64,000 nucleotides of DNA from contig CM043965.1 in assembly GCA_014529385.2 (NCBI GenBank), positions 12,911,912 through 12,975,911 on the forward strand, in the 5' to 3' direction. Both the position numbers and the translations under genes were made by a program. The notes beneath the pieces were generated by a model that did no database searches, was not told the DNA's origin, and saw nothing but the letters and a program-made list of their open reading frames with translations. The number at the start of each line of letters is the position of its first letter. The first letter of the stretch is position 1. This DNA is from Adiantum capillus-veneris (Eukaryota; Streptophyta; Polypodiopsida; Polypodiales; Pteridaceae). Shown here one piece after another: positions 22,642-35,411 of the stretch.

Positions 22642-23940
22642 TTCTTTTGGTTCCCCCACGGAGGATCTTAATTCTTCGAGTACATTCAGCTTCAGGATTC
22701 GAGATTACAAGTTGCAGATTACAAGTTACAGGTACAGGTCAGGTGATTCACACAGATACAGGTAGCTAGAGTAGAGTGATATACTCGCAAGTGGAGTTAC
22801 TTGCAATTGTTGTGGGTATGCATCAGTTGGCGCCTGTTTGAGCACAATGTCTTGTATTGTACACTACTTGTGGATACTGCCATTGTACGCCTTTGTGGAG
22901 CCATACTTGGTTTTATTCGGCAGTCCCAGTCATTTCTGAGACTTGGTCTGGAAGATAGTCTTTTCTCGTACTTGACTATATGATATTTGCATAAATCTAC
23001 GTTGTTGAGGGTCGATAGCGTGAGGTTTTCAAATTGAGCTAGGGGATTTTCAAGTGTGAGATCCTTTTGGTGATACAGGTAGCTGGAGCACCCTTTTCAT
23101 GACCTCGTCATAGGCTATGTAGTGTTGATTCCTACTTGATGCTTGGGAACCATTGTTGGCAGGTTATGCATACATATACAGTCTATATTTTGGGTTCTTA
23201 TTGCTCTACTTTTGGGAAACCTCTGCCAAAATTTCTCCAAGTTGTGATGGCTGGTTTTTTGGCCTTTTGAGCCATTTATGATGTTATGCTGCTAAAATTC
23301 TGGCAAAATTAGAGGGTAATTATTCAAGTGTTCTTTCTTGGGACGGCATGGTTGGCCTTTAATGGATAATCACAATGGACCTCAGTTCACTCCTTTTCAT
23401 TTTTCACAAGAATCTAGATAAATGTTCATGTGGATAGAAAGTTTTTTTACCGGCCAGCAGCGCATAGTCTTTATGTTTGGGCCAAGAAGATTAAGAGAGA
23501 TACTGGAATACCCTTTGCCTACTGTAATCTCGGGGGGTTCACTATGTGTGAAACTACCATATCACGTGCGTTCAAGACATGTTTGTAAAATCCCTTATCT
23601 CTGAATTTTGTTAGAAATATATTGTGCCCTTTTCTTTAAAATCTGAAAGTTTTTTTCAAATTTGAAAAAATAATGCCCTTCTATATACAATTTTTGTAAG
23701 TTTCAAGAACTTTAAATACCCTTCTATTGAACTCACGTGATAGGTTACATTTTCATTGGGTGACCTCCTCGGGATTGTGATTCAAATGATTAACTATGAA
23801 AACTCATTTGATGTGCATGTGTTTATCCTTTTCTAAATCTTGAGCTCCATTGAATTTTTTGGGGATTGATACAGTAAAAAGTGTTGGGTTCTTGCACCTG
23901 TGTTAGAAGGGGTTCTCAAAGCTTAAAAACTTGGGTAGCC
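22642..23940. other. Untranslated leader of T1
   Basis: 1.3 kb with no supported ORF. The sequence after the LTR (TTCTTTTGGTTCCCCCACGG) may include the primer site but was not matched to a tRNA. Confidence 0.45.
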
Positions 23941-25288
23941 ATGGCTTTCTCTTATCCAAAATTTCATGGAGGAAGTGATGAAGATGTGGAAGACTTTTTG
24001 GAAAATATGGAGGTTGCCTGCATCAGCAACCAGATTCATGATCTGACGCAAATGTTACGTCTTCTCCAAATTTGTTTGAAGAGTGATGCACGAGTTTGGT
24101 CCAAAGAATTTGAAGAGGAGTTGCATGTGACTGATCCACCTGTGAGATTAAGTTGGGACAATCTAAGGCATGGATTGAAAGTGGAGTTTGTGAAGACAGA
24201 TGATCTTAACAAAGTGTGGCAAGGATTACATGGTTTGGTGCAAAGCGAAGGTGAGCCAGTAGATGCGTACATACGTAAGTTTTCAATGCCATGGGAACGG
24301 GTGTCCAAGGCCTTATCACCAGAGGTACCTCCACTTGACATGATGAAGAAGGACAGGTGCTTGGCTAGTTTTTGGGAGAAGTTGGAGAGTGGAGCTAAAG
24401 AAGACAGGGACATATGAAGATGCACTAGATGTAGCAAGGAACAAAGAGTGGAAGCTGAGAAGAATGAGTCAGCTAGGAGTAGAGTTTTTGCCCCAGGAGG
24501 CCTAAGTTTCAGCCTATGGATTCTTTGCCAGGTCGCATGCCAACAGCTCATCATGAACCAATGGTTTTTGTTACTCCTCAGGTTATGCCAGCAGTGGTCA
24601 CTACAGTAGTGCAAGATGATGGGCTAAGGCAAGACATGAGACAAGTGGTAGATTTAATGAAGAATCTCAGCCTAAACATGCTAGGTAATGTGGGAAATAA
24701 CCGAGGTTGAGGGAGGTTTGTAAATCAGCCAAGAGGTGAAGAAAGACCCAGAAGTGGTGTTGGACCAAGCAATGGTAGAGTTTGGAGGAAAACGCCCACG
24801 TGTTATAATTGCAGAGAGTTGAGACACATCAGCCCACAATGTGATAAGCCACCAAGGATGGGGGGAGACATGTATCCATTGCCAAGACAGGTGCTAGCTA
24901 GGTCAAATGATTATGGCATTGAGATTAGGGAGAAGAAGGAACTAGTGGATTAACCCAAGAGGAAAAGGGAAAAACAAAAGTGATAAGTGTGGTCACCTTG
25001 GAGAAGGAAGCAAAGCTAGAGGATACATTATTGATGCCTATTGGGAAGAGGACCACACAGGATAAGGAAGGAAGAAGTGGCACATGTCCTAGTAAGAAGA
25101 AGGGAAAGAGCCATGAAGATGAGGATGTCAAGTCCAAGAAGAAAAGAAGGGCTCGTCGCAAGTTTCATGTTTCAGATTTTCCGCTAGGAGATGGGCAATT
25201 AATCTATGACTTGAAGGAGGGTCTAACAAGCAGAAAGGCAGCTGTTACTTTTGGGCAGCTTATAGAGATGGTGCCTAAGCTAAAGTGA
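23941..25288 (+). pseudogene. T1 gag
   Basis: It starts at MAFSYPKFHGG. The capsid-type gag domain (VEDFLENMEVACISN, DARVWSKEFEE, LRHGLKVEFV) is open to 24,417, then a frameshift follows. The zinc knuckle CYNCRELRHISPQC lies at 24801-24842 with CX2CX4HX4C spacing. A lysine-rich stretch (25,085-25,160) follows. Stops at 24,418, 24,708 and 24,952 break it. Confidence 0.85.
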
Positions 25289-25300
25289 CATTGGAAGAGG

Positions 25301-26127
25301 ATGGTTAACCCAATGGAGAAAGAACCAGAGAGAGGTTCAGTGAATGTGTTGGTGATGGATGAGCTACCCCATATTTGCCCAATAGTAGATGTATGGCACA
25401 AAAGAAAAAATATGGAACAAGGTTATGTTGATGGTGGAGCCCAAATATGTGTTACAACACACTCATGTGTTGAGAAGATGTGTCTCACAATGACTAGGGT
25501 CTTAGGCTTTTGAATCAGATTGGCAAACCATCAGAAACTAAAATGTTTGGGTGTTTTGAAGATCTTAGAATTGGACGCGTATGATGCAAAGCTGGTGGTT
25601 GATTTCCATGTGATGCCAGTGGGGTGGGAGCGTATCCTATTATACTGGGAAGACCATGGTTACGTGGAGTGGGAGTTGTTCAAGATTGGAGACGTGGTAC
25701 GATTAGCCTCTATGAAAAGACAGGTGCCAAGAATCTATCTAATATGGACACAAGGAAACGATTGGAGGAACTTTATGAAGATGATGATGAGTCTAGTGAC
25801 GAAGACTATTCCACAGTGTTTGACGAGGACGGTAATAGTACTACTAGCAGTGATGAGGATGTTGATGTTGCATTTCCTCTAATGGACAAAGAAATTCATG
25901 AGTCTCGTTTAGTTGCATTTGCAAATGAGATTGAAGATGAAAGTGAAGAGCCTTATGAAGTGATTGAAGGGCTGATGCAAACCAAGGTTGAATTGTCAAA
26001 GAAGCAGGAATTGATAACACAAATGATCAGTGGAGACCTCTCAGCTATGGAGAAGGAGATATATTTGCACATGCTCGCTAGTTTCTTGATTTGTTCATTA
26101 CTTCATATGAAGAGATTAGAGGGTTGA
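25301..26127 (+). pseudogene. T1 protease and spacer
   Basis: The retropepsin active-site motif YVDGGAQICV lies near 25,425 and the AYPIILGRPWLRGVG flap-end motif near 25,628. They are in different frames, so at least one frameshift lies between them. An acidic linker (EDDDESSDEDY) then leads to the RT. Confidence 0.8.
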
Positions 26128-26920
26128 AAGGAGAAGAGATACATATAGAGCTGAAGAAACGTGCTAAGCCAGTGCAGAAAAGGCTAAGAAGGATCGGCCA
26201 AGAGTAGATGGAAGCCTTGCGAGAAGAGGTGAACAAGTATTCAAGGCAGGGTTCATAGTCCCAGTGGCGACCAAAGAATGGGTGTGTCCAGTAGTAGTCA
26301 GTCCAAAGAAGGATGGAAAGTGGAGGATTTGTGTAAATTTTAAACCCTTAAATGCAGCCACTAAGAAGAACCCATATCCTCTTTCATTCATCAATCAGAT
26401 CTTGGATTCAGTGGCAGGTTATGAGAGATAGAGTGTGTGTGATGGGTTTTCATGCTATTTTCAATTGAAGATTGCTCTTAAAGACTGCACAAAGACAACT
26501 TTCATTATGCCATGGGGTTGCATTGCTACACGGTTTTTCCATTTGTGTTAACAAATGGACCATCCTTCTACCAAGAGAGAGAAAATTGGGTATTGGCACC
26601 ATTTATTGGTAGTTGTGTTAAATATTTTATGGACGACTTTTGTGTCTACAGCAGTAGGGCTAAGCACCATGAGAAGCTGCAGATTGTATTGGATCGATAT
26701 GATGAATGTGGAGGACAACTAAATACAAATAAATATCATCTAGCACAACCAAGGGTGAAGTTATTGGTCCATATGGTGTCAAAAAATGGCATTGAGACTG
26801 ATCCAGATAAGGTTAAGTTTATTATTCTTCTTCCATCACCTAAGAGTACAAAGCAATTGGCAACCTTTATATACAAAGTGAAGTACATGGCGTGATTTAT
26901 TCCATTGTCTTCACAGCTCC
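26128..26920 (+). pseudogene. T1 reverse transcriptase
   Basis: VSPKKDGKWRICVNF, YPLSFINQILD, SCYFQLKIALKD and the catalytic box KYFMDDFCVYSS (near 26,620) are present in order. Several stops and a frameshift near 26,500 occur. FMDD replaces the usual YLDD or YVDD. Confidence 0.88.
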
Positions 26921-26979
26921 TTCATCCATTACAACAAGTGGAAAAGCATGATCCATTGCAATGAGATGACAAGTGTGAA

Positions 26980-27850
26980 GAAGTGTTTTAAGAGGTGAAA
27001 GAGGTGTTAGGAGGGTTGTTAGCTATGCATGCTCTTGATTGGGAGCAAGTTTTTTATGTAAATCCATCAATAGGGGATGATTCCATTGGAGCCATGCTAT
27101 TGCAAAAGGGGAAGGGCAACTATTATATGAGGCCAGTGTATTGCAACCGGAGTGAAGTTGGTAGCGTAAAGAAAATTGTTGGAAGTAGAGCTAGTGATGG
27201 CCAATGTAATATTTGCTTGTCGACGATTTTGTCAGTACTTGCTACCACGACCTTTTGTTTTCTTAACGAGTTACGCTTTCTTGCCACAATTAATTAATGG
27301 CACTAGCATGTCAAATGTGGTCAAGAAATGGGTAACTCAGATGCAAGAGTTTGAGTTCTCTTTTTTGGTGGAAGACAGTACAAGAGCTACTCTAGCTCAT
27401 TTGTTGACTTACAAGGAGAATCCCCATCTTGTTAAGGAAGAGGTGGTGATAAGGGTAGTTGAAGAAGTTCCACAAATCATGAATGCACATGTGCTGTTTT
27501 TTGATGGCTCATACAAAAAGAGCCATGATGAGGCTTCAAGGGGTATAGCACTTTACAATCCAAAGGGGAAGCTAGTATGCAAGAGAGGATTCAAATTGGA
27601 TGCTCATAGTAATAATGAGGTTGAATATGCTACTTTGGAAGTTGGATTACACATTTGTTTGAAGCATGGGGTTAGAAGGTTGAGCATAAAAGGTGATTCC
27701 TTGTTAGTGGTGAAGAAAGTGTTGGGTGTGTGGAAGAGAAAGAACACCTCATTGAAGGTAATGTGTATCAGAATTAAAGGCCTGTCAAAAAAGTTCAAAG
27801 CATGGAGCATCATACACATTGAATGTGCTCTAAATGGAGAGGCACATGAA
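26980..27850 (+). pseudogene. T1 RNase H and second (Tat-type) RNase H
   Basis: A decayed RT-linked RNase H (27,000-27,170) is followed by a better kept second RNase H. The latter has FFDGSYKKSHDEASRG (catalytic Asp near 27,500), NNEVEYATLEVGL (Glu) and KGDSLLVVKKV (Asp). This second domain, related to archaeal/plant RNase HI, is typical of Tat elements. The frame is open from 27,176 until it enters the 678 bp insertion. Confidence 0.82.
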
Positions 27851-28528
27851 CCCGGGGGATTCACTCTATATAAAAAATGGGACGCCACCTGCGAGCAGAC
27901 AACTTTGATAAAACCCCTATATACGACTCATATTAGGGAATATGACCCCCCTTTCCAAGCTTATACAACAATCAATAAGAAAATTGTCATACCCCTATCT
28001 TACATATAAAATTTAGGTCTCACATGATCTAACTGAGTAAAAGTAGTCAAAGAGTGTATAGCATAGTGGTTGGCAATGTACTAAGGAACCACTTCTGCTG
28101 ATAACTAGATGTACCCTCAGTGTGTCTTGGTTTGACTTTAAAACTATATGCTCGATCACCCTGCAGTCTGGCTACTCGTCCAATTCTGACCCATCCAAAG
28201 CTAGTGTATATCAACCCTTGACGTGCTCCAAATCTGATCTCTGACCAGCTTGATGCAAAATTTGATGTGTGACCTAATAAAAAACTTTCCATAAATTCAT
28301 CCAAGTTCTAGGGCACATCGATGACCAATTACTACAAGTAATCAACCCAGGTCAGTTTTACCCCCCTCCCCCACCAGTAAATATGATATTCCCCTCCCTT
28401 ATATTCAGCCTTGGGAGATAAATTATTAAGGGCCTAACCCTAACTTATATTCTTATGTAACTTGTAAAAAAAACCCTCTCTCCTGCACTTACATGGTGCG
28501 GTAAGTTTTCCATGGTGAATCCCTCGGG
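27851..28528. mobile_element. 678 bp TIR element in T1
   Basis: The ends CCCGGGGGATTCAC / GTGAATCCCTCGGG form a 14 bp inverted repeat with one mismatch. The element is flanked by CACATGAA (27843-27850) and CACATAAA (28529-28536), an 8 bp target duplication with one change. Copy A has the single uninterrupted site (91-98). No coding capacity. An 8 bp duplication suits hAT-type non-autonomous elements, but the superfamily is not certain. Confidence 0.85.
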
Positions 28529-28536
28529 CACATAAA

Positions 28537-29948
28537 GCAGCTCAAAGCATGATTGGGGAGTTATATATATTAAGGACCAATTTACCTCTTTATCATGGCC
28601 AAGAATTAAGTTTTGGCTCAAAAAGAGGAGTTTTTGCTAACAGGAATCATTCCGAAGGGCATTCAAAAGACTAAGAAGTATGGTCTTGTGCGTACAGCAT
28701 CCAAGTACAAATTGACTGGTGATGTCTTGTACATGAAAGGGGCAGATCTTGTGTTGAGACGTGTACCTTGGCAGGAGGAGCTTTATAGAGTGCTGGAAGA
28801 GAATCATGAAGGCGCATGTGGTGGACATTTTGCTATAAATATCACCTTGCATAAGATCTTGCAAGAGGGGTATGTATGGCCTAGTTTGCACAAGGATGTT
28901 CACCATTGGTGTAGGTCTTGCAATAGGTGTCAAGCATTTGGGAAGAGAGTGTTGAAGCCAAAGCTACGAAAACCCATTATGACGTTTGATGTGTTTGAAA
29001 AGTGGGGGATTGATGCAATAGGCCCATTACCTATCACAAGCAGGGGCAAAAGCTATATCTTTGACTGCAGTGGACTATCTCTTTAGATGGGCAGAGGCTA
29101 TAGCAGTAAAACAAATCACTATAAAGGATGTGGCAAAATTTGTGTACGATGAAATACGTTGCAAGTTTGGGGTGCCACCAGGATTTAGAGCTAACCTATT
29201 AGACTTCTTATGCGCGAAGATGAAGATTAGGCACCAGCATACCACTCCTTATTATCCACAATGTAATGGCTGCAATGAAAGATACAATGGTGAGTTGGTA
29301 CAAATTCTTTCAAAAGTGACAGAGCACCAAGGAAAGAATTGGGATTTGGAATTGCCTAGTGCATTATGGGCTTACTGTACTTCAATAAAGATAGGTACAG
29401 GGTTTACTCCATTTCATTTTGTATATGGAAAGGAAGCACTATTGCCTATGGAAGTAGAGTTGCCTGTGGTCAAGATGTAGAGAAGTTGCTTGGGCAGTCC
29501 AGTGATACATTCAAAGAGAGGCTCTTACAGTTACAAGAGGTTCAGCTAGATAGGATGAGCACATTGGAACATTATGGACAAATGCAAGATAAGGCTTTAG
29601 CAAAGATAAATGAAAAGGTCAAAAGTAAGGGTATCAATAAACACGACTTGGTTCTACACTACAATAGTAAGTTGGACAAGACATTCCAAAAGAAGTTTCA
29701 AATTAAGTGGGAAGGCCCTCTCAAGGTAGTTGAGTGTTTTCCAAATCGTACATATCAGCTCGCTAACCTGGATGGGATTCTACATAAATTATATCATGCT
29801 AAATTAATGATGGTGGAGCAAGATGAGTTGTCTCCAAAACAAGTAATGTATGTGAGGGATGAGGAGACCTGTGACGCGGTGAGTCTCATATCCCTTTTTG
29901 TTGTTGCTGATCATGAATGATCTAGCAAGCTAGGGGATAGGCAAATTA
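28537..29948 (+). pseudogene. T1 integrase
   Basis: Zinc-binding HEGACGGHFA...CRSCNRCQ is followed by core WGIDAIGPLP (first Asp) and NERYNGELVQ (Glu region), then LVYGKEALLP-like sequence and the C-terminal domain ending at 29,920. Relative to copy A, 24 bases are missing at 29,178, in frame, removing LELLSDKG and with it the second catalytic Asp. Frameshifts near 29,070 and 29,480 break the frame. Confidence 0.88.
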
Positions 29949-31347
29949 TGTTCGGAGTTTTTTGGAATAAGTAATTGTGCATCAAATAAAGAATTTCCCA
30001 TTGTCCAGAGCTAGGTGGTTATGTTGGGCCAACATGTGTACAAGTAGGACACCGTGTACATAGTAAATCGATTTTCATTATCACCAGTATAAGTGTGTTT
30101 TACTATAATAATGAGGAGATGGTGGAGCGTAAAACTTCTTGAGGAAGCTATCAGCGAGCGCACACCATGAGGTAAGCAGGTGTGTCAGATGACATCACGT
30201 GGCATCAGGAGGTCGAATGGGGTCAATATTTGCACGTAGTAAGCGAGGACACAACGGGGGTGTTTTTTTGTGATGAACTATGCAGAAATTTCATCATGTA
30301 GACTATATTTGGGGGCTACTTCACGTGATTACGGGATGCATTATTGGAAAAAGTTGAGTTTCTGGTGTGCGGATGGATGTAGAAGGGTGAAAAAACTGCA
30401 CTACGTGGCCATTTTTTGGCATGTTCGGGTCTGTTTGAGATCAATCAAAAGGCCAAAGGTGCCCAAGGGATAAAGTGAAGTGCGGACAATAAAAAACCTA
30501 AGAAAAAAACTAGGAAAACATGGAGAGAAGAGGAAGAACAACCACAACTCTATTTTTGCTGTTTTGGGAGCCTGTTTTGGCCATAAACTGCTCATTTGAG
30601 GTCAGATTTGAGCACTTTGATATTGTAGATTAGGGTTTTGGGCTATTTCGAATGAAATGGTGCTGTTCATTTTACCAAATTTTTCACTTTTTTTGTTGTT
30701 TTGGCTGTGTAAGTTTCTCCTGTTTGGGATCCGTTTGAGGTCAATCGAAAGGGCAAAGGCGCCCAAGGGATAAATTGAAGTGTGAACACTCGAAAACCTG
30801 AGAAAAAAACCAAAAAAACGTGGAGAGAATAGGAAAAAATAGTTGCAACTCTTTTTTTACTGTTTTTGGAGCCTGTTTTGGCCATAAACTGCTCATTCGA
30901 GGTCGAATTTGAGTACTTTGATATTGTAGACCGGGATTTTGGGCCGTTCTGGGCACAATGGTGCTGTCCATTTTGCCAAGTTCTTCACTGTTTTTTTTCT
31001 ATTTTGGTTGTGTAATTTTCTCTTGTGAGCGCCTCTGCTTAAATTTGTGATTGTATTTGGCATATTTCATCCATATTGTGAGCTATTTGCCCCATTGGTG
31101 TTGGCCCAAGCTCAATTATATCTAAACATAAAAAACATTCCTTTTTTGGGTGTGTGTGTGTATGTGTCTCTGTGTTGAGTGGGCAAATGGATTGTCTCTC
31201 TCCTCTCACTCCATCAGTGTGTTCCCTATGTCGGCCAGGTGGGTTGTGTAAGCCAAGTGGTGTCCCATAGTGTGTGTGTATGTATCATCCCAAGAGTGTG
31301 TGTCAGGTGATTATAGAGGCGTTGTGTGTGTTTCCATCCCGCTCACA
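29949..31347 (+). repeat. 3' LTR of T1, copy B
   Basis: Matches 1,553-2,966. It contains two units of about 300 bp (starting near 30,431 and 30,731) and ends in GCTCACA. The left edge is inferred. Confidence 0.62.
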
Positions 31348-31496
31348 CTGCCATTGAACAAAAGAGAATTTGTCAATGTATCGGCCATTTCTCATGAAAT
31401 ACAATATTCTTGTGACCATCAAGTAACTTTTGAGGATTTTATGTGTCAAGATTCGAGCAATTGACAAGACAAGTGGACTAATAAAAAAGTTAGACC

Positions 31497-31501
<5 letters not shown>

Positions 31502-31590
<89 letters not shown>
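31502..31590. repeat. (CT)n microsatellite
   Basis: About 44 CT units; the B counterpart of 3,114-3,177. Confidence 0.97.
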
Positions 31591-31594
<4 letters not shown>

Positions 31595-32092
31595 CCCACC
31601 CCCTCCCCCCATTTCCAAAAAAGATATCCCTTAGCCTTATTGTTAGGTAAATGAAATTCACACTAACAAACTCTTGAAATTCAAATATTCATGTTCATAT
31701 GGTAGAAATTGATTATAGAATGTTGTTAGGAAAACATGGTTCCCTCTCACTCGAGATTATTAGGCTCTAATGAGAGAACTAAAGATATCGTTGTGCAACG
31801 CTTAAACATTGATCATCTCAACAAGTGATCGATGACATTGAATCAAATAGCTTTGTAAGTTATAAGCTCTACTCCTATTTGTCTCACCCACCACAAGAAC
31901 CTCTTTCTCTCTCCTCTGCTTAGTTTTGTGTGATTTGTAGGAAAATGCAATTAATACAAAGAAGAAAACATAAAAGTTTGCAAGCCTATCTTAAATGATG
32001 GGAACCATTGGCACCATGAGTTAACTCTATTTCTAAGTTTATCTATATAATTACAACAACGACATACACTTTTTGTGAGCTTTCTCTCTTAG

Positions 32093-32763
32093 AACACTTC
32101 GAGCAAAGAGCTTTTGAAAAAGAAGAACAAGTTACCAACTTCAACTGGCAGGAAGGTGTGTTTGTAAGTTAATTCTTATGTTGTTAGAGTGTATAATAAC
32201 CCAATAAAAAAAATGCGTCGGGTGTAGGCACTTGGTAATCTCTCTAATTAAATCCCCCCTTTTATGTGCGATCAAAATCATTCACGGTGAGTGTTAATTT
32301 GAACAATTTAAAAGTGTGAAAATGTTGACATTGTTGATGTCACCTTTTGATTAATGATTCTTTCTTGTGTAGATGCCTAAAGTAATCAGGTCATGTAGAA
32401 CTATTAAAAAGCCGCCAAGGTTCAATGAGAGCTTTGATGAAGAAGTTAGATGAAAGTAATATCGTATTTATACATGTCGCTTAGCTATAGTTCATTGGCA
32501 TGGCTTGTTCTAGTTACTAATTATTGTTTTTTGGATGCTTTATGTTGTGATGGAGCTATTGAGCGATGACCTCATGGAGGATTGCAATGGATGCATTGAA
32601 CTTAGATGATGTAGATGACATGTATGGTCAACTTTGGCCAACTATAAGAGACCTAAAGAGCACACACAAAGTACATTTTAAAAGTTGCACTAGCAAATCA
32701 CATCAAGAGCATCCTTTGAGATGTTACATAGAATGGATTTCTTCCACTAAAGCTTCTATTTGA
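32093..32763 (+). pseudogene. Decayed multi-exon gene with D-box-like motif, copy B
   Basis: Counterparts of the four blocks: 32093-32155, 32228-32286, 32373-32444 and 32544-32763. The RKALGNLSN junction motif is kept. Damage differs from A: a TAA right after the motif (AATTAA) and a 1 bp deletion in block two, loss of the AG acceptor before block four (now AT), and a 2 bp deletion inside block four. Block three is open here, which shows that the ancestral frame continued through it. Independent damage in each copy suggests the gene was open before the duplication. Confidence 0.45.
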
Positions 32764-32836
32764 AGGCCCTTGTAATTCTATTCACTTTAGAATCTAAACC
32801 TCAAAAGTTGTCTTCATCTATGCTCATTTACATGGT

Positions 32837-32842
32837 AATAAA
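32837..32842 (+). terminator. AATAAA polyadenylation signal candidate
   Basis: Same position relative to the last exon as in copy A. Confidence 0.35.
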
Positions 32843-33183
32843 TCCTCTAAAGGATCTTGGAGAGTAAGCTAAAATTGTTTTCAGCATTGTTTCAAAATAG
32901 TCATGCAATTATAAAAAGATACGTAATAGTTTTAATGATGGGGTACAAAATTAAAGACATGTATATTTGAATGTAATATGATAGAGAGATTGATAACCTT
33001 CTGTAAATTGACATTTAAACTTGAAATCCTTTCTTGGAGGGAAGAGTGCATCCTTTGACCATTCTTACAGCTCTCTTACACGTCCATCATTCTTGCACAC
33101 ATGACATGCACCTATTCGTCAAAATGTTAATCACCTCCATAATCTCAAGGCAATTAAAGAGGCCCTCCTAGACCTCATTCTCT

Positions 33184-33547
33184 TTCTAATGGGCATCTTG
33201 TGAGATGCCACAAGATGTAGGCATAGGTGGCATCATCTAGAGGGATCTCTCCACCTCGATGCATACTTTTGCAACATTTGTGAGCTTTGGCATTGTAACC
33301 TTGTTTGACATAGCTTGCAATTAGAGTATTCCAAGAGACAATGGCTCAAAATGGAAGCTCTTAAAGGAAACACTTTTCTTTTTCAAGATCACAGCATTTG
33401 GTATACATATACATAAGTGCATGTTCAAGTATGATATCATTTTACAATAATCTTGTGGATTGCCTTTCTGTAGTTAGTAGCTCATATAGCACCCAAGCTT
33501 TCAAGGTGCCAACAGCTATCACTACATTTGAAGAGAGGAAACCATTT
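33184..33547 (-). pseudogene. PPR protein fragment, copy B
   Basis: Counterpart of 4,801-5,172 with the same PPR phrases, stops and additional changes. It remains non-coding. Confidence 0.75.
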
Positions 33548-34760
33548 TTTCCATGGCATGAATATGAGATGCATAATTGTGCTTTATGTCAAACTAAAAA
33601 GGCACTTATATATCTTATTTCGAACATTTTCACAAATAAATTTATCAATATTTTGAAACTATTCTACTCCTAACACTCTTGCACATCTCTCCCATGAGCA
33701 TTCCTTATCCATCCCCCACTCTATAGCTACCGCATGGTACTCTCTATAGTAACTACCTTCTAGTGGTAGGCCTCATGATTTTATCGCTTGTTTATTTAGA
33801 ATACTAGCATGACTCCTGATCACTTTTATTTTCCTTACAGTTTGAGCATTTCCAATTTGTTTCTCTTTGAGAACGTTATGGACACTAACCATGGTCTTTG
33901 TAGATCTTCTCAATGTAATTTGAGATAACCATGGTGAAGCTCATAAAGAATAAATGCCAATTGCATGTAGTGATTCCAAAAATTGCTTTGTAAGTGCAAG
34001 AAAACTTGCATCCAAAGCCCATAAAGAACACATGCTAGTTGCATAAAGTGATTCGAAAAATAGATTTAGGTCTAGGAAAATACATTTTAAGCTACATGAA
34101 ACTAGTTTCCTTTTTCTACAAATTCTAGAATTAAAACAACATTATGGACATTTAAAATTTATAATAATGTGAATCACTAATTTCACACCTTGAGATTGTG
34201 TGTAAAAACATGTTATTTCAAAATGTATCATGTTATGTAGACATGTATGCATCCAATAATTATATTCACCTTTAATAGTGATCAATGGTGTCTTTAATAA
34301 TGGAAAATGACTTGTTGTAGACAAGCTCTTCTAGTAGCTCTTTCCTCCCAAATGATGGAATCTATTTTTATTGATGATGTCCACAAGAAGAGTTGAACAA
34401 TTTGAATACTATTTTTTGATGTGTTATTCCTGTTATATTTTGGTTAAAACATCTTTTGAATTAAAAATTTTCATAAAGCTTTCGAAAGAGCATTCATCTC
34501 AGCAGAGGAGAAATTCTCATGACAAATCAATGTATTCAACATAAACCAAACTTGTGATATAGAATACTTGAAAAATCAATATTGCACTCAAGACTCAGTT
34601 TATTAGTGCCGTAAAGAGTTATTTATACTATACACAAGTTGGAAGCTTGATAGCATATCTTTGAGTCAAATAGATAAAAGCCATATTATATTGGCCAAGA
34701 TGGGCATATTGGTAAGGGCGAGCGTGCGGCCCTTCAAAACTATTGCACCTTAACTTGAAG
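33548..34760. other. AT-rich intergenic DNA, copy B
   Basis: Matches 5,173-6,474 with several deletions. No gene was recognised. Confidence 0.5.
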
Positions 34761-34956
34761 TCCTGCACAATCCATGTCAAAAAGACATAAAGGAACAATG
34801 ACAACCAAGGTCAAGGTTAGAAAAACGAGCTTCTAATATATAAACCGATGCAATGCAAAAATGTGTAGCATCATGTTATGGGCTATGCAAGTGCCTTAGT
34901 AGTTTGAGTGAAGGTAACCTGGGATCTACCTTAGATCCATGCACACGGAAGTGTTT

Positions 34957-35046
<90 letters not shown>

Positions 35047-35411
35047 GGGGGGGGGGGGGGGGGGGGGGGGGAGAGAAGAGACGTACAGCAGGAACCCGAA
35101 AGCTGGCAGACAGATTTGAGGTTGGAGACGCCCTGCTGGTTGATGACGCTTTTGAAGTTGTCGGGGATAGCACTGCAGACGCAGGAAGCGCTGGATGATT
35201 TGAGGAGGCTGCAGCATCCACTATTGGCGGTAGGGGTGGGGGGGTTGGAGCCTAGCACGTACACGCTACATTGGTTGTAGAGCTCCTGAGCGCTGGGGCA
35301 AGAAGCCTCGGCGGCCAGAGCCGTCCAATTAGACACGTGGGTGGTCAGCATTACCACCACCACCATCATCGACGCAAGGCGGGTAAAGCCTCCATAGCCT
35401 GAGCCTTCCAT
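34761..35411 (-). CDS. Non-specific lipid-transfer-like protein, copy B
   Basis: 108 residues. Exon 1 is 35411-35087, the donor GTACGT follows, and the acceptor TTGTGCAG lies at 34,763. T plus GA again makes the stop right after the eighth Cys. All eight cysteines are in the same spacing as in copy A. From WTALAAEASC to the end (80 residues) it is identical to copy A; the two nucleotide differences there are synonymous. Changes cluster in the signal peptide (LAS for LAL, and LTTHVSN for QTAQLYGSN, two residues shorter). The intron (324 bp) has long GT, GA and G runs. Both copies look functional; expression is unknown. Confidence 0.8.
34963..35071. repeat. (GT)n-(GA)n-(G)n run in LTP intron
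   Basis: About 50 bp GT, 32 bp GA and 27 bp G in a row, all inside the predicted intron. Copy A has much shorter runs (6,655-6,705). Confidence 0.95.

Noticed and set aside
28047-28304. 85-codon minus-strand frame in the 678 bp element
   Set aside because: No family motif, low complexity typical of a non-autonomous element, no counterpart.
34876-35217. Overlapping plus and minus frames at the LTP locus
   Set aside because: Shadow frames of LTP exon 1 and the intron microsatellites.
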